Assembly (NCBI GenBank): GCA_934511335.1
Contig: CAKSWL010000096.1
Span: 1-7,474 of the forward strand
Reading direction: 5' to 3'
Source: an uncultured Cloacibacillus sp.
Lineage (GTDB): Bacteria; Synergistota; Synergistia; Synergistales; Synergistaceae
Length of the DNA: 7,474 bases
Each line of letters begins with the position of its first letter. The stretch's first letter is position 1. Positions 5,693-7,474 of this stretch are shown piece after piece. The position numbers and the translations under genes were made by a program. Under the pieces are notes generated by a model. It made no database searches. It had not been told where the DNA came from and saw only the letters and a program-made list of their open reading frames with translations.

Positions 5693-7474
5693 TTATTTTA
5701 CGAAGCGCCTTCTGCCGGCGCGTTCGCCATCCCGGTCGCGATCGCGGCGGAATCCGCCCTCGCGACGCGGCGGTTTGGGATCCGACCGATAGGAACCCCG
5801 GCGCTCCCCGCCCGCGGAGGGCTTCACGGAGCTGACGGTAAGGCCGTCTCTCTCGAGGCGTTCTTTGCGCGCGTCAAGCAGCGCCGCCCCTCGCTGCGAC
5901 AATTCCACCGTCGCGCTGGAGTCGCGCAGCTTGATATTACCCACGTCCTCGCGGCCGATACCGATGTTGCGGCAGAGCGCGCCGAGAAGCGGCCCTACCT
6001 CCCAGCCGTCGTCGCGTCCCTGTGCGAACAGCACGGCTACGCCGCCCGTCATGTCGGGGCGCTGGAAACGTTCTTTGCGCCCCGCGGCCCGGCCGTTACG
6101 CGGCGCGCCCGTCCCGGAATCGCGGCGGCCTTTCTCTCGATCCATCTCATGCTGGACGTCTTCGCGAATCGAGTAGCCGGAAGGCTGATCGCCGTAGGCC
6201 TTCGCTAGCAGCCCGGAGACGAGCACGGGAGCCTCGTCACGTCTGAGCAGCTCCTGCGCCCATGATTCAAACTCATTAGACTCGAGCGCGTGTTCGAGAA
6301 TGTTGTTTTCAAAGCGGAGGCGCGCCTGTCCCTCGATCTCCTCGGCGTCGGGCGCCGGTATCCACTCGAGCTTGAGCTTTGACCCCGAATGCATGACCAT
6401 CCACTTGAACTGCCGGGCCTCGCGCGCGGTAAGGAGGATGAGATTGCTTCCCTCGTGTCCGGCGCGCCCCGTGCGTCCGCTGCGGTGGACGAATGCCTCG
6501 AGGTTCTGCGGCAGGCCGTATTGGAGGACGTGGCTTACCGCGTCTATGTCAAGTCCGCGCGCCGCCACATCGGTGGCGACGAGGATCGAAACGCGCCCGC
6601 CGCGCAGCGCCGAAAGGGCGTTGTTGCGCTCGCGCTGGCTCATGTCGCCGTGTATGGCGGTGGCGCGGAAACCGATATCACAGAGCTTGTCCGCGATATC
6701 CTGCGTCTCGGCGCGGGTACCGCAGAAGATCAGTGATTTGCTGGGATTCTCCCAAATCAGCACGTTGGTGAGTCCCTCAAAGCGCCGGCGCGAAGGGATT
6801 ATATAGGCCTTCTGAGTGATCTCGCTGTGCGAGGTGATATCGGAGACGAGCGAGATTTTTTTCGGCGCGTTGAGATACTGCTTCGTAAGCGAAAGCACCT
6901 CTGGCGGCATCGTCGCGGAGAAGAGCCAGGTGCGTTCCACGTGATCCATCGCCTCGAGTATCGCTTCCATCTCGTCGCGGAAGCCCATGTCGAGCATGTG
7001 GTCGCCCTCGTCGAGCACAACGCTCTTTATCTCCTCTGTCTTCAGCGTGCCGCGGCGCAAATGGTCAAGAATGCGTCCCGGCGTGCCCACGACTACGGAT
7101 GCTCCGTCACGCAGCGCGCGTATCTGACGCTCCATGTCCAAGCCGCCGACAAGCGTCGCGACGCGCACGCCAAGGTCGGCGCCGAGCCAGGCAAATTCAC
7201 GGGCCGTCTGCTGCGCCAGTTCGCGCGTCGGCGAGAGAACGATTATCTGCGGCATCCTCTCGCGTGCGTCGATCTGGTTCAGCAGCGGCAACGCAAAAGC
7301 GAGGGTCTTCCCCGAACCGGTCTTCGCCTGCACGATTACGTCGTTGTCCATGATATTCTCATCCGCCAGCACCGCCGTCTGGACGGGCATTGGATGTTCA
7401 AATCCCTTGCGCTCGATCGCCTTAAGCAGCGCGGGCTTTAAATCAAAATCTGAAAATCTTTCCTGGATTTCCTG
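5693..7474 (-). CDS. DEAD-box ATP-dependent RNA helicase, CsdA/DeaD-like (partial, start beyond right edge)
   Basis: The frame is open from the right edge for 593 residues; no ATG, GTG or TTG occurs in the first 28 codons, so the start lies just outside. The ATG at 7390 is internal: upstream residues FSDFDLKPALLKAIERKGFE plus HPMPVQ form the Q motif (about 7-32). Other motifs in visible numbering: AKTGSGKT (Walker A, 50-57), PTRELAQQ (82-89), TPGR (131-134), DEGD (Walker B, 155-158), SAT (186-188), IFCGTR (249-254), ATDVAARGLDI (300-310), HRSGRTGRAG (330-339). Residues 479-553 resemble the DbpA-type RNA-binding domain. The last 40 residues form an Arg/Gly/Asp-rich basic tail. Family role: unwinding RNA duplexes in ribosome assembly, cold adaptation and RNA decay. 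The oddity is DEGD in place of DEAD. The gene is convergent with the FAD dehydrogenase gene; no clear terminator follows it. Confidence 0.93.
   Translation of the reverse strand, partial: QEIQERFSDFDLKPALLKAIERKGFEHPMPVQTAVLADENIMDNDVIVQAKTGSGKTLAFALPLLNQIDARERMPQIIVLSPTRELAQQTAREFAWLGADLGVRVATLVGGLDMERQIRALRDGASVVVGTPGRILDHLRRGTLKTEEIKSVVLDEGDHMLDMGFRDEMEAILEAMDHVERTWLFSATMPPEVLSLTKQYLNAPKKISLVSDITSHSEITQKAYIIPSRRRFEGLTNVLIWENPSKSLIFCGTRAETQDIADKLCDIGFRATAIHGDMSQRERNNALSALRGGRVSILVATDVAARGLDIDAVSHVLQYGLPQNLEAFVHRSGRTGRAGHEGSNLILLTAREARQFKWMVMHSGSKLKLEWIPAPDAEEIEGQARLRFENNILEHALESNEFESWAQELLRRDEAPVLVSGLLAKAYGDQPSGYSIREDVQHEMDREKGRRDSGTGAPRNGRAAGRKERFQRPDMTGGVAVLFAQGRDDGWEVGPLLGALCRNIGIGREDVGNIKLRDSSATVELSQRGAALLDARKERLERDGLTVSSVKPSAGGERRGSYRSDPKPPRREGGFRRDRDRDGERAGRRRFVK

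Noticed and set aside
5664..5697. Possible minus-strand terminator after the helicase gene (CCGG repeats)
   Set aside because: Only a 4-bp stem can be drawn, and the T-rich stretch does not follow it directly; not convincing.
5684..6208. Plus-strand open frame (174 codons) opposite the helicase C-terminus
   Set aside because: Shadow of the RNA-binding domain and basic tail; no ribosome binding site and no family resemblance.
1..7474. CRISPR array, tRNA or rRNA gene, toxin-antitoxin or defence system
   Set aside because: No regularly spaced repeats, cloverleaf-like or conserved rRNA segments, or defence-protein motifs were seen on either strand.

Overview
The window is a stretch of a GC-rich (roughly 55-60% in the genes) bacterial chromosome. 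It carries two partial genes, three complete genes and one decayed insertion sequence. The mix of genes (RecD2-type helicase, YtcJ-like amidohydrolase, M17 aminopeptidase, COG2509-type FAD dehydrogenase, DEAD-box helicase with a DbpA-like RNA-binding domain) and the Shine-Dalgarno style suggest an anaerobic bacterium. Synergistetes (Cloacibacillus/Synergistes-like) or a GC-rich Firmicute is a plausible guess, but the sequence alone does not prove it.

Layout. (1) Positions 1-3406, minus strand: an apparent three-gene operon read right to left, pepA (leucyl aminopeptidase), then a YtcJ-like amidohydrolase, then the start of recD2, which runs off the left edge. The gaps are 30 and 9 nt, and no terminator lies between the genes. 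(2) Positions 3407-3643: an AT-rich divergent promoter region. (3) Positions 3644-5032, plus strand: an FAD-dependent dehydrogenase with an N-terminal ferredoxin-like cysteine cluster, followed by a rho-independent terminator. (4) Positions about 5100-5630, minus strand: the frameshifted, truncated orfA of an IS3/IS150-group insertion sequence, at visibly lower GC. Its start retains a strong ribosome binding site buried in a long inverted repeat, with an extended -10 promoter motif in the loop. (5) Positions 5693-7474, minus strand: a DEAD-box RNA helicase of the CsdA/DeaD architecture. Its N-terminus lies beyond the right edge; the reading frame is open to base 7474 and includes the Q motif.

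The aminopeptidase and amidohydrolase fit peptide or amide catabolism, RecD2 is a DNA repair helicase, and the DEAD-box protein acts in RNA remodelling. I see no obvious joint pathway beyond co-transcription. I found no defence system, CRISPR array, tRNA or rRNA. The points most worth a second look are the IS translation-control hairpin, the cysteine motif in the FAD protein, the His-to-Tyr change at a metal-ligand position of the amidohydrolase, and the DEGD variant of the helicase Walker B motif.
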